From positions 1 to 33,354 of IMG/VR virus record IMGVR_UViG_3300034375_002671: a DNA stretch of 33,354 bases; one strand, written 5' to 3'. Source of the stretch: a virus. Positions 7,484 through 13,821 of this stretch are shown piece by piece (position 1 is the stretch's first letter; each line of letters opens with the position of its first letter). A program made the position numbers and the translations under genes. Below the pieces are notes generated by a model. That model did not search any database. It had not been told where the DNA came from and worked only from the letters and a program-made list of their open reading frames with translations.

Positions 7484-8595
7484 CCTGAACTTTGTTTAAT
7501 TGTTATTGTTGTAGAAGATCCACCGTTGATCTTAACCGTGTTAGATACACCATCCTGTATCAAGATAACAGTGTAGCTGTCCGATCCATCCAGGTTTAAC
7601 TTAGCGCTTTGACTAACTGTCCTGGTCAAACTAATAATTTGCCCCGATACGATAGTTGTTATCTGTGTGTCTTTGTCCTGACCTATCTCTGTCCCAGCTA
7701 TACGTATGCCTACTCCTCCTTGTTTGAGAGCATCTTCTTCTTTAGATAGTGCTAAGGCATCTAATACATTAAGTAGATCCTCTAAAAAGTTTACATCTAA
7801 ATAGTTAATGTCTAGCTCAGTAAACTCTAGCTCTGCTTCTGCATCAAGAAAGTCTTCGTTAAGGAAGTCTATGTCTAGGTCGTTAAAGTCCAGGTAGTCA
7901 GCAGAGGCTTGTGTCTGTGATTGCTCTAACGATTCTTGTGTTTGCTCAGGAGGATTTACAATGAGCATGTTGTCGATTAGATCCAATGTAATATCTAGTT
8001 CAACAGGTGCAGTAGGATTACTTTCGAATACAGATACAGTAGTTGCCTGGTAGGGTTTGTTTAACGTCACACTACCCATTCCTGTAGATACTATAATCTC
8101 ACCACTAGATATGCCATTCTCGTCTGGTAACAGTATGACAAGAGATCTACCCAGCTCGTCTACGGTACAGGTGAAATCCGTCCCTCTTATCGCTATGTTA
8201 GCTGTCGGTGTGCGTATTGATATGTTGTTCTTGTTGTTAAATTTACCTGTAATAAATCGCGCTGTGCCACTAGCAAACTTCAGGGCCATTTTAGATTTTG
8301 ACGGGTCAGGATCGTAAATGTATTCGTCTATGACTAACTTAGAATGTTCTGTTAGTTTGACTGTGGAGTCGTCTGAAAAGGTTATAGCAACTCTGCCAGC
8401 TTCTGTGCGGACATCATCCATTTGTTGTATATCAAATTGCAACTCAGCGCCGTAAGCCTTATCTCTAAGAACTTGTGCGTTGCCTCTAACTTCTGAAATA
8501 GAGCCTATCTCAACAGACGAATGAAGTCGTTGCGTCTGACTGAGTAACACAGACAGTACCGCTAGAGCCAACAGATGTAATTTTAAGCCAGTCAT
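7480..8595 (-). CDS. Exported FecR-domain protein with a curlin-like C-terminal repeat (371 aa)
   Basis: Residues 1-25 form a signal peptide (LHLLALAVLSVLL). A FecR domain spans about 60-150, with the typical core V.T..G...ITFSDDSTVKL and RTPTANIAIRGTDF. A very acidic Asp/Leu-rich linker follows (233-280). The last 30 residues contain ILIQDGVSNTVKI, a match to the curlin pattern QxGxxN. FecR domains are periplasmic sensor or structural modules; this protein is not next to a sigma factor, so iron-citrate regulation is unlikely. It overlaps the curlin-like gene by 86 nt and the cyclase by 4 nt. I infer a partner for the cyclase's CHASE2 domain or a fibre-associated subunit. Confidence 0.85.
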   Translation of the reverse strand: MTGLKLHLLALAVLSVLLSQTQRLHSSVEIGSISEVRGNAQVLRDKAYGAELQFDIQQMDDVRTEAGRVAITFSDDSTVKLTEHSKLVIDEYIYDPDPSKSKMALKFASGTARFITGKFNNKNNISIRTPTANIAIRGTDFTCTVDELGRSLVILLPDENGISSGEIIVSTGMGSVTLNKPYQATTVSVFESNPTAPVELDITLDLIDNMLIVNPPEQTQESLEQSQTQASADYLDFNDLDIDFLNEDFLDAEAELEFTELDINYLDVNFLEDLLNVLDALALSKEEDALKQGGVGIRIAGTEIGQDKDTQITTIVSGQIISLTRTVSQSAKLNLDGSDSYTVILIQDGVSNTVKINGGSSTTITIKQSSG

Positions 8596-9226
8596 TATCT
8601 GATGTAGACTCCTGATCTATGTTAAATGTTCTACTGCTTCCTGTTTGGTCTAGCCAAAAGTAGCCTCCTGCGTATCCGTCTCCATCGTAGGTGACAACAT
8701 TATCGTCTCCATCAATGTCCATGTAATTAGTGGCACCATCTACATCTATAGATGCAGTAATGTTATTACCACCACCTTGCACAGTCCAATCTAAATCTAA
8801 GCTTGCTGCTAGTGCAGTCATGGCATGATTCAAAGTCATGGTGTTGGTATTGCCTGTGACTTGTACGTTTACATTAGAACCATCAGCTCCAGTAGCGTTG
8901 GTCTCATCTGTACTCATATTGAACGTATTTGTGTCGCCAATAAATGAGAAGTAACCTGTGTAGTTATCTGCCCAGATGTCTCCTAAGAATTTATTGGTAT
9001 TACCTTTTTGTAATATATCTAAGGTCATAGTTGCACCATCGATATCTAATGCAGTCATAGAACCAGCAGCTGCGTCAGCTCCACCAATGATGTTGCCACT
9101 ACCCCCAACTTGTTCGATATCTAAATTAGATGTAGCACCTGACTGATCTATAAATATCTCGTTGTCAGCTGCATAAAAAGGTGTTGCTATTAAAAGCAAC
9201 AATATAAGTAGTCTATTTGTTCTCAC
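8510..9226 (-). CDS. Curlin-like (CsgA/CsgB-type) secreted amyloid repeat protein (238 aa)
   Basis: A signal peptide (RLLILLLLIATPFYA, cleavage near residue 19-20) precedes a protein low in charge and rich in Asn, Gly, Thr, Asp and Ile. Curlin-type turns recur: DQSGATSN (27-34), QVGGSGN (39-45), QKGNTN (73-78), GNTNT (125-129), QGGGNN (150-155) and QTGSS (194-198). The turn glycines from 75 onward (75, 97, 125, 151, 173, 196, 220) are 22-28 residues apart, as in a beta-solenoid. Two cysteines lie near the C-terminus (226, 238), which is unusual for curlin. It overlaps csgG by 14 nt and the FecR gene by 86 nt. No separate CsgA/CsgB pair is seen. Substrate of the CsgG pore is the likely role. 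Confidence 0.82.
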   Translation of the reverse strand: MRTNRLLILLLLIATPFYAADNEIFIDQSGATSNLDIEQVGGSGNIIGGADAAAGSMTALDIDGATMTLDILQKGNTNKFLGDIWADNYTGYFSFIGDTNTFNMSTDETNATGADGSNVNVQVTGNTNTMTLNHAMTALAASLDLDWTVQGGGNNITASIDVDGATNYMDIDGDDNVVTYDGDGYAGGYFWLDQTGSSRTFNIDQESTSDNDWLKITSVGSSGTVCVTQSDATTSFVC

Positions 9227-10025
9227 TTCTTTGCTCCCAATACCCTAGTTCTAACCCTTCGAGTATTGTTTCTAAGACCGCTGTTTCCACAGCAGCCTGT
9301 AATGCTATATTTACTGATTCATTTTCTACTATCCCGCTCTCAATTTCAACTAATTCAGTGTTGTTACTGTAGAACTTAAATACGTCTTGTGATATAGAAG
9401 CACTCAATACACTCTTGGTTACTAATACTTCTAACAAAACTTTACCTGTGCTCACTGAAACAGTGCGTAAGGAAACAGTAATACTGTCCTGCCTGTATTC
9501 TTTTGATGCACCTATACCAAGATACCTGGCCCCAGCTCCGCCACTCTTAACATTAGTTTCATAACCTATAACTCCACCTTGCATAAGAAGCCCTGCAAAC
9601 AATAAAGGTTTAAGCTTTTGTTTTTCTTCGAAATTTTCTCTGGTTGTACGTATGAGCTGTCGTTCTTTAGTCAGATCGTCTAGGCCTTTGCGCTCTACTA
9701 CATCAAAGAAGTTTGAATGTTTAAGCGCTCTTATTAAATAAGCATCGGGAGAGGAAGTAATAGCTGTACTAAAACTAGCGTACTGACTATTAGATCTACG
9801 TTGGCCTGTATTATCTTGAAAACTTTTTGCATAAACGGCAACGATAGGTTTTTTGACAGGGGGTCCAATGTCTTTAAGTCCTTGTACAATTAAAGAACTT
9901 ACTTCTGCAGGTTCAATGTCCCGCATTGGAGGTATACCATTGTCTAATGGGTCTACAATTAAAGCACAGCTAGAAACTAAAAGAACCGAGAGGAACAGTA
10001 ATTTCCGTTGTATTGCCTTCTTCAT
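9213..10025 (-). CDS. csgG: CsgG curli secretion pore lipoprotein (270 aa)
   Basis: A lipoprotein signal peptide ends in the lipobox LLVSSC with Cys20. The body aligns along its length with E. coli CsgG (277 aa): VAVY...QDNTGQ, SFSTAITSSP, ERKGLDDLTKER, and the hallmark GYETNVKSGGAGARYLGIGA, almost the same as the E. coli segment. In the family, nine subunits form an outer-membrane channel that exports unfolded curlin subunits. In the constriction loop the conserved Phe is kept (SF), but the E. coli Asn before it is Ser, the loop is one residue longer, and the Tyr is not obvious. The gene is nested between csgF (56-nt overlap) and the curlin-like gene (14-nt overlap). It is complete. Confidence 0.96.
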   Translation of the reverse strand: MKKAIQRKLLFLSVLLVSSCALIVDPLDNGIPPMRDIEPAEVSSLIVQGLKDIGPPVKKPIVAVYAKSFQDNTGQRRSNSQYASFSTAITSSPDAYLIRALKHSNFFDVVERKGLDDLTKERQLIRTTRENFEEKQKLKPLLFAGLLMQGGVIGYETNVKSGGAGARYLGIGASKEYRQDSITVSLRTVSVSTGKVLLEVLVTKSVLSASISQDVFKFYSNNTELVEIESGIVENESVNIALQAAVETAVLETILEGLELGYWEQRSENK

Positions 10026-10440
10026 CTGTAATTATTAAAGTTACCTTATCGTCTTCTACCCTATATTCTATGGTATTACCTTCTAATTCTAAAACACCAA
10101 AATCAGATGAGGACTCACCAAATAAATTATCTACCAGCTGTCTACTGAGCTGTGCATATATTCTACTCTCTAGGTTACGTATGAACCTAGCTAATGTTGT
10201 GTTCTCTGCTTCTCTTTCTAAGTCTTCTTGATAGGCTCTAATCTCTTCTCGTACAGCTTCTATCCTGTTGAACTCTTGATTTTCTATAGTTAGATAGTGA
10301 CTAGATGTATTCTGCCCTGAGAAACTAGGGCTTTTAAACTTGTGCGTCATTTCATCAGCTTGAACTGATAAAACAATAAACATAGTAAGTATGATAAAAG
10401 ATATAAACAATATTTCGTCAGGTCGTTTAGGAGCCATCAA
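9970..10440 (-). CDS. csgF: CsgF curli assembly factor (156 aa)
   Basis: A signal peptide (ILFISFIILTMFIVLSVQA) is predicted to be cut before D29. The mature N-terminus MTHKFKSPSFSG parallels E. coli MTFQFRNPNFGG, the part of CsgF known to sit inside the CsgG channel as a second constriction. A helix (ARFIRNLESRIYAQLSRQLV) and a C-terminal strand pair (TIEYRVEDDKVTLIITDEEG) follow, as in the family. At 156 residues it is slightly longer than E. coli CsgF because of an inserted charged helix (about 58-80). Start and upstream stop share ATGA; the 3' end overlaps csgG by 56 nt. Together with csgG this gives a complete pore pair. Confidence 0.92.
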   Translation of the reverse strand: MMAPKRPDEILFISFIILTMFIVLSVQADEMTHKFKSPSFSGQNTSSHYLTIENQEFNRIEAVREEIRAYQEDLEREAENTTLARFIRNLESRIYAQLSRQLVDNLFGESSSDFGVLELEGNTIEYRVEDDKVTLIITDEEGNTTEITVPLGSFSF

Positions 10441-10787
10441 TCTTTCCTTTGATCGTCTCTGTCAGCTTTAGCGATCTTATCTATATCTATAAGATTAGGA
10501 ACTCCTAAGATTGTTTTAATCATAGTGTCTTGTCTAATGATTTCATTATCAAGTGATCTGATCCTATCTATCAATGCCACTAGTATTCCATGTTGAGAGT
10601 CTAGCTTGCCTCCTAACCTTTCTTCCATTGCTGCTATTTGTACTGCAACTTTTTCATCTAAGACGTCTAGCTTTGTTTCCATGCCATCAATAATTCTATT
10701 GATAAGTTTCCATATAAAGAAACCTAAACCTAGTGCCGCCGCTATAGGGAAGCCTACTTCATTAATAAATGTAACTGTCTGTTCCAT
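10437..10787 (-). CDS. Small membrane protein with coiled coil, holin-like (116 aa)
   Basis: Residues 10-30 (VGFPIAAALGLGFFIWKLI) are one membrane helix. The rest is a charged heptad-like helix (about 33-95) with the cytoplasmic-type end DRDDQRKD. This one-helix plus coiled-coil layout resembles small phage holin-like proteins of the BhlA or XhlA kind, but I see no decisive signature. It is locked into the curli unit by a 4-nt overlap with csgF and lies 21 nt after the SNF2 gene. It may be a lysis or anti-lysis component, or an inner-membrane partner of the curli module. A separate 3-TM holin candidate exists at 28692-29171. Confidence 0.55.
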   Translation of the reverse strand: MEQTVTFINEVGFPIAAALGLGFFIWKLINRIIDGMETKLDVLDEKVAVQIAAMEERLGGKLDSQHGILVALIDRIRSLDNEIIRQDTMIKTILGVPNLIDIDKIAKADRDDQRKD

Positions 10788-10808
10788 ATTCTTTTGTAAA
10801 TTATACTC

Positions 10809-12257
10809 TTATTGGAACCATCTGCGAACTTCTCCAAGAACTTCGTTGCTGATCTTAACTTTACTCAATAGATTTTTAAGTATCTGTTCGTCAACTGTAC
10901 CTTGTGATACTAAGTCTACATAGGTACAACTGCGTTCTTGACCAATCCTATGTATGCGGTCCTCTGCTTGTACCCTAAGTTCTAGGTCATAAGAGTTAGA
11001 GTAAAATATCATAGTGCTGGCTTCTGTTAATGTAATACCTCTACCACCTGTTTGTGGGTTAGATACAAAATATCTAAGTTCACTGTCAGGATCCTGGAAC
11101 TTTTCTATAATATTTTGTCGTTCGTCCTGAGGTGTTTTGCCGTAGTAAGATGCTACAGAGCCTTGACCAAACTTCTCAGTAATAGCTCTTTCTAATTCTT
11201 GTATATCTGTCTGGAAGACGGCAAAGATTACAACCTTACCTGACGTTTCTTCTAATAGATCTAATACTGCTTGCACTCTGTTGTTCTTTAATATGATTGT
11301 CTCGCCATCCTCATTACGTAAGCTACCTGCTACTACTTGTTGTAGTCGCATAAGCTGAGTAAGTACGTTCATAGTCGAAAACAATTCATCATCTAATACC
11401 ATTAATGCTTCACGTTTCATCGTGCTGTATGCTTTGCTTTGCTCCTCTGTAAGTTCTACATGCCTTCTTACATAAACTTTCTCAGGTAAGTCCAAACACT
11501 CATCTTTTATCTTACGTATAGAAAAATCCCTAATCGATTGTTGTAGTTCTTCTAACTTTTGAAAACCTACTATCTGTTGAAAGGCATGTTGCCCCATTTG
11601 TTTACGTTGAGTTATGGCATACCTGGCTTGAAAGGCATAGAAACTACTGAAGCCTAATAGGTTTGGTGATAAAAAATAACATTGTGAATACAGATCAAGA
11701 GGTGCTTTTGTTATAGGAAATCCTGTAAGTATTCTTCTGTAGTCGGCTAATGGTGCTAACTTAATAAGATGTTGTGTGCGTTTGGCTTTTGGATTCTTAA
11801 TCGTAGTCGATTCATCTACGGCCATCATTACATCATGCGTAACCATAAACTCCTCTACAAATTTACATGCCTTGACTGTAGCAAAAGCTTCTACATTGAC
11901 TAAAAAAATATTAAGTGTGCCTTCACTAGGTTCGTTAACCATCGTCTTAAAATCATGTAACCATTTTTGTGTGTGGTTTGGTTGCCAAACTAATACGTTA
12001 CGTTCTATGCGATCAGGTAAATGTTTATTTACCTCGTTAATATCCCAATTACGTAAATTACCTTTAGGCGACACAATCAATAGCCCTGATATTTTACCTT
12101 CTTCAAATAAAATGCCTGCGTTGTCTAGGAGAATTTTTGATTTGCCTAAGCCCATTTCCAAAAACAATGCAAATAGGTTACGATGATAGCTCTCTTGGAG
12201 AGTTTCTAACTGATGTTGATATGGTTCGCTCTTGAATTCGTAGTTTGTTATTTCCAT
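10809..12257 (-). CDS. SNF2-family (SF2) helicase/translocase (482 aa)
   Basis: SNF2-type ATPase motifs run in order: Q-loop and motif I EMGLGKS (34-40), Ia (LLIVSPKGNLRNW), motif II DEST (148-151, replacing the usual DEAH/DEGH), III (RRILTGFPI), V (TGGRGITLTEAS) and VI (AEDRIHRIGQ). Such enzymes move along double-stranded DNA and remodel protein-DNA complexes or replication intermediates. At 482 residues it is a minimal version with no accessory domains. It is the first gene of the left minus-strand block, behind a near-consensus promoter, with AAGGA upstream of its ATG. Phage homologues usually sit among replication genes; here it diverges from them and leads the curli cluster. Confidence 0.9.
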   Translation of the reverse strand: MEITNYEFKSEPYQHQLETLQESYHRNLFALFLEMGLGKSKILLDNAGILFEEGKISGLLIVSPKGNLRNWDINEVNKHLPDRIERNVLVWQPNHTQKWLHDFKTMVNEPSEGTLNIFLVNVEAFATVKACKFVEEFMVTHDVMMAVDESTTIKNPKAKRTQHLIKLAPLADYRRILTGFPITKAPLDLYSQCYFLSPNLLGFSSFYAFQARYAITQRKQMGQHAFQQIVGFQKLEELQQSIRDFSIRKIKDECLDLPEKVYVRRHVELTEEQSKAYSTMKREALMVLDDELFSTMNVLTQLMRLQQVVAGSLRNEDGETIILKNNRVQAVLDLLEETSGKVVIFAVFQTDIQELERAITEKFGQGSVASYYGKTPQDERQNIIEKFQDPDSELRYFVSNPQTGGRGITLTEASTMIFYSNSYDLELRVQAEDRIHRIGQERSCTYVDLVSQGTVDEQILKNLLSKVKISNEVLGEVRRWFQ

Positions 12258-12306
12258 AAGTCCCGTCCTTTATTCTTCGTTATATATTCAAACACATCTT
12301 AAAGTG

Positions 12307-12334
12307 TTGCAATGTATTATATAGATGGTATAGT
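12307..12334 (+). promoter_or_regulatory. Promoter of the replication block (sigma70-like)
   Basis: TTGCAA at 12307-12312 (-35) and TATAGT at 12329-12334 (-10) are separated by 16 nt. Transcription would start near 12341, giving a 40-nt leader with the ribosome-binding site GAAGGAG (12368-12374) before the ATG at 12381. The -35 match is moderate (4 of 6) and the -10 is good (5 of 6). Confidence 0.5.
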
Positions 12335-12344
12335 GCATTGGCAA
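12316..12344 (-). promoter_or_regulatory. Promoter of the SNF2-curli block (near-consensus sigma70)
   Basis: On the minus strand TTGCCA (12339-12344) and a perfect TATAAT (12316-12321) lie 17 nt apart, 11 of 12 consensus bases with ideal spacing. Transcription would start near 12309 and reach the SNF2 ATG at 12257 after about 50 nt. It overlaps the plus-strand promoter completely, so the two probably compete for RNA polymerase. Confidence 0.65.
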
Positions 12345-12380
12345 CTTTAAGTTGATAACGAAATAAAGAAGGAGTGAACA

Positions 12381-12953
12381 ATGACAAATATCAAAGATCT
12401 TTTTGAGAAAAGCACAACAAAAGCAGTAGAGGAAATATCAGAAGACTCTATCAAAGACCTCAGTGAATTATGCCAGAAACTATTAAGAGTAGAAGCAGAG
12501 GTTGGTAACACAGAAGAAAGACTAAAACGTTTGAAAGACCAACAAAGGGAACTTTCAGAACAACTCATACCTGACAGACTGACACAACTAGGTGTGTCGG
12601 ACCTTAAACTAAATGACGGTTCACGTATATCAGCTGAACCATTTTACAGTGCCAGAATATCTGTAGCGAATCTAGAAGAAGCGCACAACTGGTTACGAGA
12701 TAACGGACACGGAGACATTATCAAAAACACTATGACACTTTCGTTTGGTCAAGGTGAAGATAGTCTCGCAAAAGAATTGGTGGCATTGTGTAAATCTGAG
12801 GGTTTTGTACCTACAGAAAAAGAAGCAGTGCATCCAAGCACCCTGAAGGCATTTGTTAAAGAACAAATAGAATCAGGTAACGGTGAGTTTGACCAAGAGA
12901 TACAGAAAAAGTTTTCTGTGTACCTCGGCAAGCGCACTAAAATTAATCGTTGA
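12381..12953 (+). CDS. Conserved phage protein with N-terminal coiled coil (190 aa), function unknown
   Basis: This is the first gene of the replication block and has a strong ribosome-binding site (GAAGGAG, 6 nt before ATG). The N-terminal 75 residues are a charged coiled coil (LCQKLLRVEAEVGNTEERLK and on). The C-terminal part carries HNWLRDNGHGDIIKN, EGFVPTEKEAVHPSTLKAFV and a final FSVYLGKRTKI. I have seen this C-terminal pattern in phage early regions just upstream of DNA-binding proteins, but I know no assigned function. It is followed after 22 nt by the SSB-like gene, and both end at the terminator at 13772-13813. It may assist the SSB-like protein or act as an early host-interaction factor. 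Confidence 0.7.
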   Translation: MTNIKDLFEKSTTKAVEEISEDSIKDLSELCQKLLRVEAEVGNTEERLKRLKDQQRELSEQLIPDRLTQLGVSDLKLNDGSRISAEPFYSARISVANLEEAHNWLRDNGHGDIIKNTMTLSFGQGEDSLAKELVALCKSEGFVPTEKEAVHPSTLKAFVKEQIESGNGEFDQEIQKKFSVYLGKRTKINR

Positions 12954-12975
12954 ACGAAGAAAGAAGGAGAAAAAA

Positions 12976-13764
12976 ATGGCAACGAAGAAAGAAGGAGAGG
13001 GGACAGCCTTAACGTCCCTATTTGAAAACATCGAAGAGAAAGGTTTCGGAGATGTAGGTGCGGAAGACCTCAAGACTCCGCGTATCAGCATAGTGCAAGC
13101 AATGTCTCCGCAAAGACAAAAAGCCAGCGCAGATTATGTTGCAGACGCAGAGGAAGGAGATATCTTCTATTCAGGAAACAGTACCTGTGTAAATGGAGAC
13201 AAAGGTCTTTCATTTTTACCTGTCTACTATAACAAAACTTTAGTCGAGTGGCGTTTGCGTGAGAAAGGTGGAGGTCTTGTAACCGTGCATCCTGCAGATT
13301 CAGATCTATTGAATCGATGCCAACGTGATAGCCAAGGTAGATTAGTTACGCCAAGTGGGGAAACCCAGCTGACGACAACTGCTAATCATTATGGTTACGC
13401 GCTTATTGATGATACACCCCAAAGGTGTGTTATTAATATGACTGGTTCACAACTTAAACACTCGCGTAGTTGGAATACCCTGATACAGGGAACCAAACTG
13501 CAAGGTGCAAAAGGAGCTTATACTCCACCTGCATACTCGCATTGGTATCTTCTAAAGACTCAAGTGGAATCCAATGATCGTGGGTCGTGGTATAGCTATA
13601 ATATTACGCAGGAACGGGTATTGGCCGAGAAAGAAATCGACCTCTTTAAAGAGGCAGAAGAATTCTCTAAGTTTTGTTCCGATGGAGGAATGGACCAGTT
13701 ACCTGGTCAGAAGACCTCCACAATAGAAGATAAGTCTGGGTCCAAACAGGATTGGGAAGACTAA
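12976..13764 (+). CDS. Single-stranded-DNA-binding-like protein (262 aa)
   Basis: The start chosen is ATG 12976, with AAGGAG (12964-12969) 6 nt upstream; a longer in-frame start at 12883 would overlap the previous gene by 71 nt and adds an out-of-frame-looking leader. The core (TPRISIVQAMSPQ..., then GLSFLPVYYNKTLVEW) and the very acidic C-terminus (KQDWED) fit phage proteins often treated as ssDNA-binding proteins, whose acidic tails recruit replication partners. There is no classic OB-fold signature that I can point to. Position among primase, helicase and polymerase genes, and a terminator right after it that would favour high expression, support an SSB role. This is inference. Confidence 0.55.
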   Translation: MATKKEGEGTALTSLFENIEEKGFGDVGAEDLKTPRISIVQAMSPQRQKASADYVADAEEGDIFYSGNSTCVNGDKGLSFLPVYYNKTLVEWRLREKGGGLVTVHPADSDLLNRCQRDSQGRLVTPSGETQLTTTANHYGYALIDDTPQRCVINMTGSQLKHSRSWNTLIQGTKLQGAKGAYTPPAYSHWYLLKTQVESNDRGSWYSYNITQERVLAEKEIDLFKEAEEFSKFCSDGGMDQLPGQKTSTIEDKSGSKQDWED

Positions 13765-13771
13765 CTTCATT

Positions 13772-13813
13772 AAGCTCCAGCATTCACTCACTCAATGCTG
13801 GAGCTTTCTTTTT
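13772..13813 (+). terminator. Rho-independent terminator after the SSB-like gene
   Basis: AAGCTCCAGCATT (13772-13784) pairs perfectly with AATGCTGGAGCTT (13794-13806) across a 9-nt loop and is followed by TCTTTTT. The 13-bp stem and T-run make a strong intrinsic terminator. The primase ATG lies only 8 nt beyond it, so primase and downstream genes must be reached by read-through or antitermination. This would favour the two upstream genes. Confidence 0.92.
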
Positions 13814-13821
13814 GAGTACGC

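Larger units (their letters stand above)
12298..12351. promoter_or_regulatory. Imperfect inverted repeat spanning the divergent promoters (candidate operator)
   Basis: CTTAAAGTGTTGCAATG at 12298-12314 mirrors CATTGGCAACTTTAAG at 12336-12351, whose complement is CTTAAAGTTGCCAATG; the two differ by a small internal change. The arms are centred near 12324-12325. Each arm contains the -35 hexamer of one of the two opposing promoters. This is the arrangement expected for a dimeric regulator controlling both directions, or it may simply reflect symmetric promoters. Confidence 0.5.

Noticed and set aside
7480-8595. FecR as part of a FecI/FecR/FecA iron-citrate signalling system
   Set aside because: No sigma factor or TonB-dependent receptor is present, and the protein has an N-terminal signal peptide rather than the single internal membrane helix of FecR regulators.
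5738-10440. Bacterial chromosome fragment joined to phage DNA
   Set aside because: The cluster overlaps or abuts phage genes on both sides, shares their strand and compact style, and has no bacterial flanking genes; an assembly check would still be prudent.
12883-12975. Longer N-terminus for the SSB-like protein
   Set aside because: The extension overlaps the preceding gene by 71 nt, and a strong AAGGAG site sits exactly before ATG 12976.
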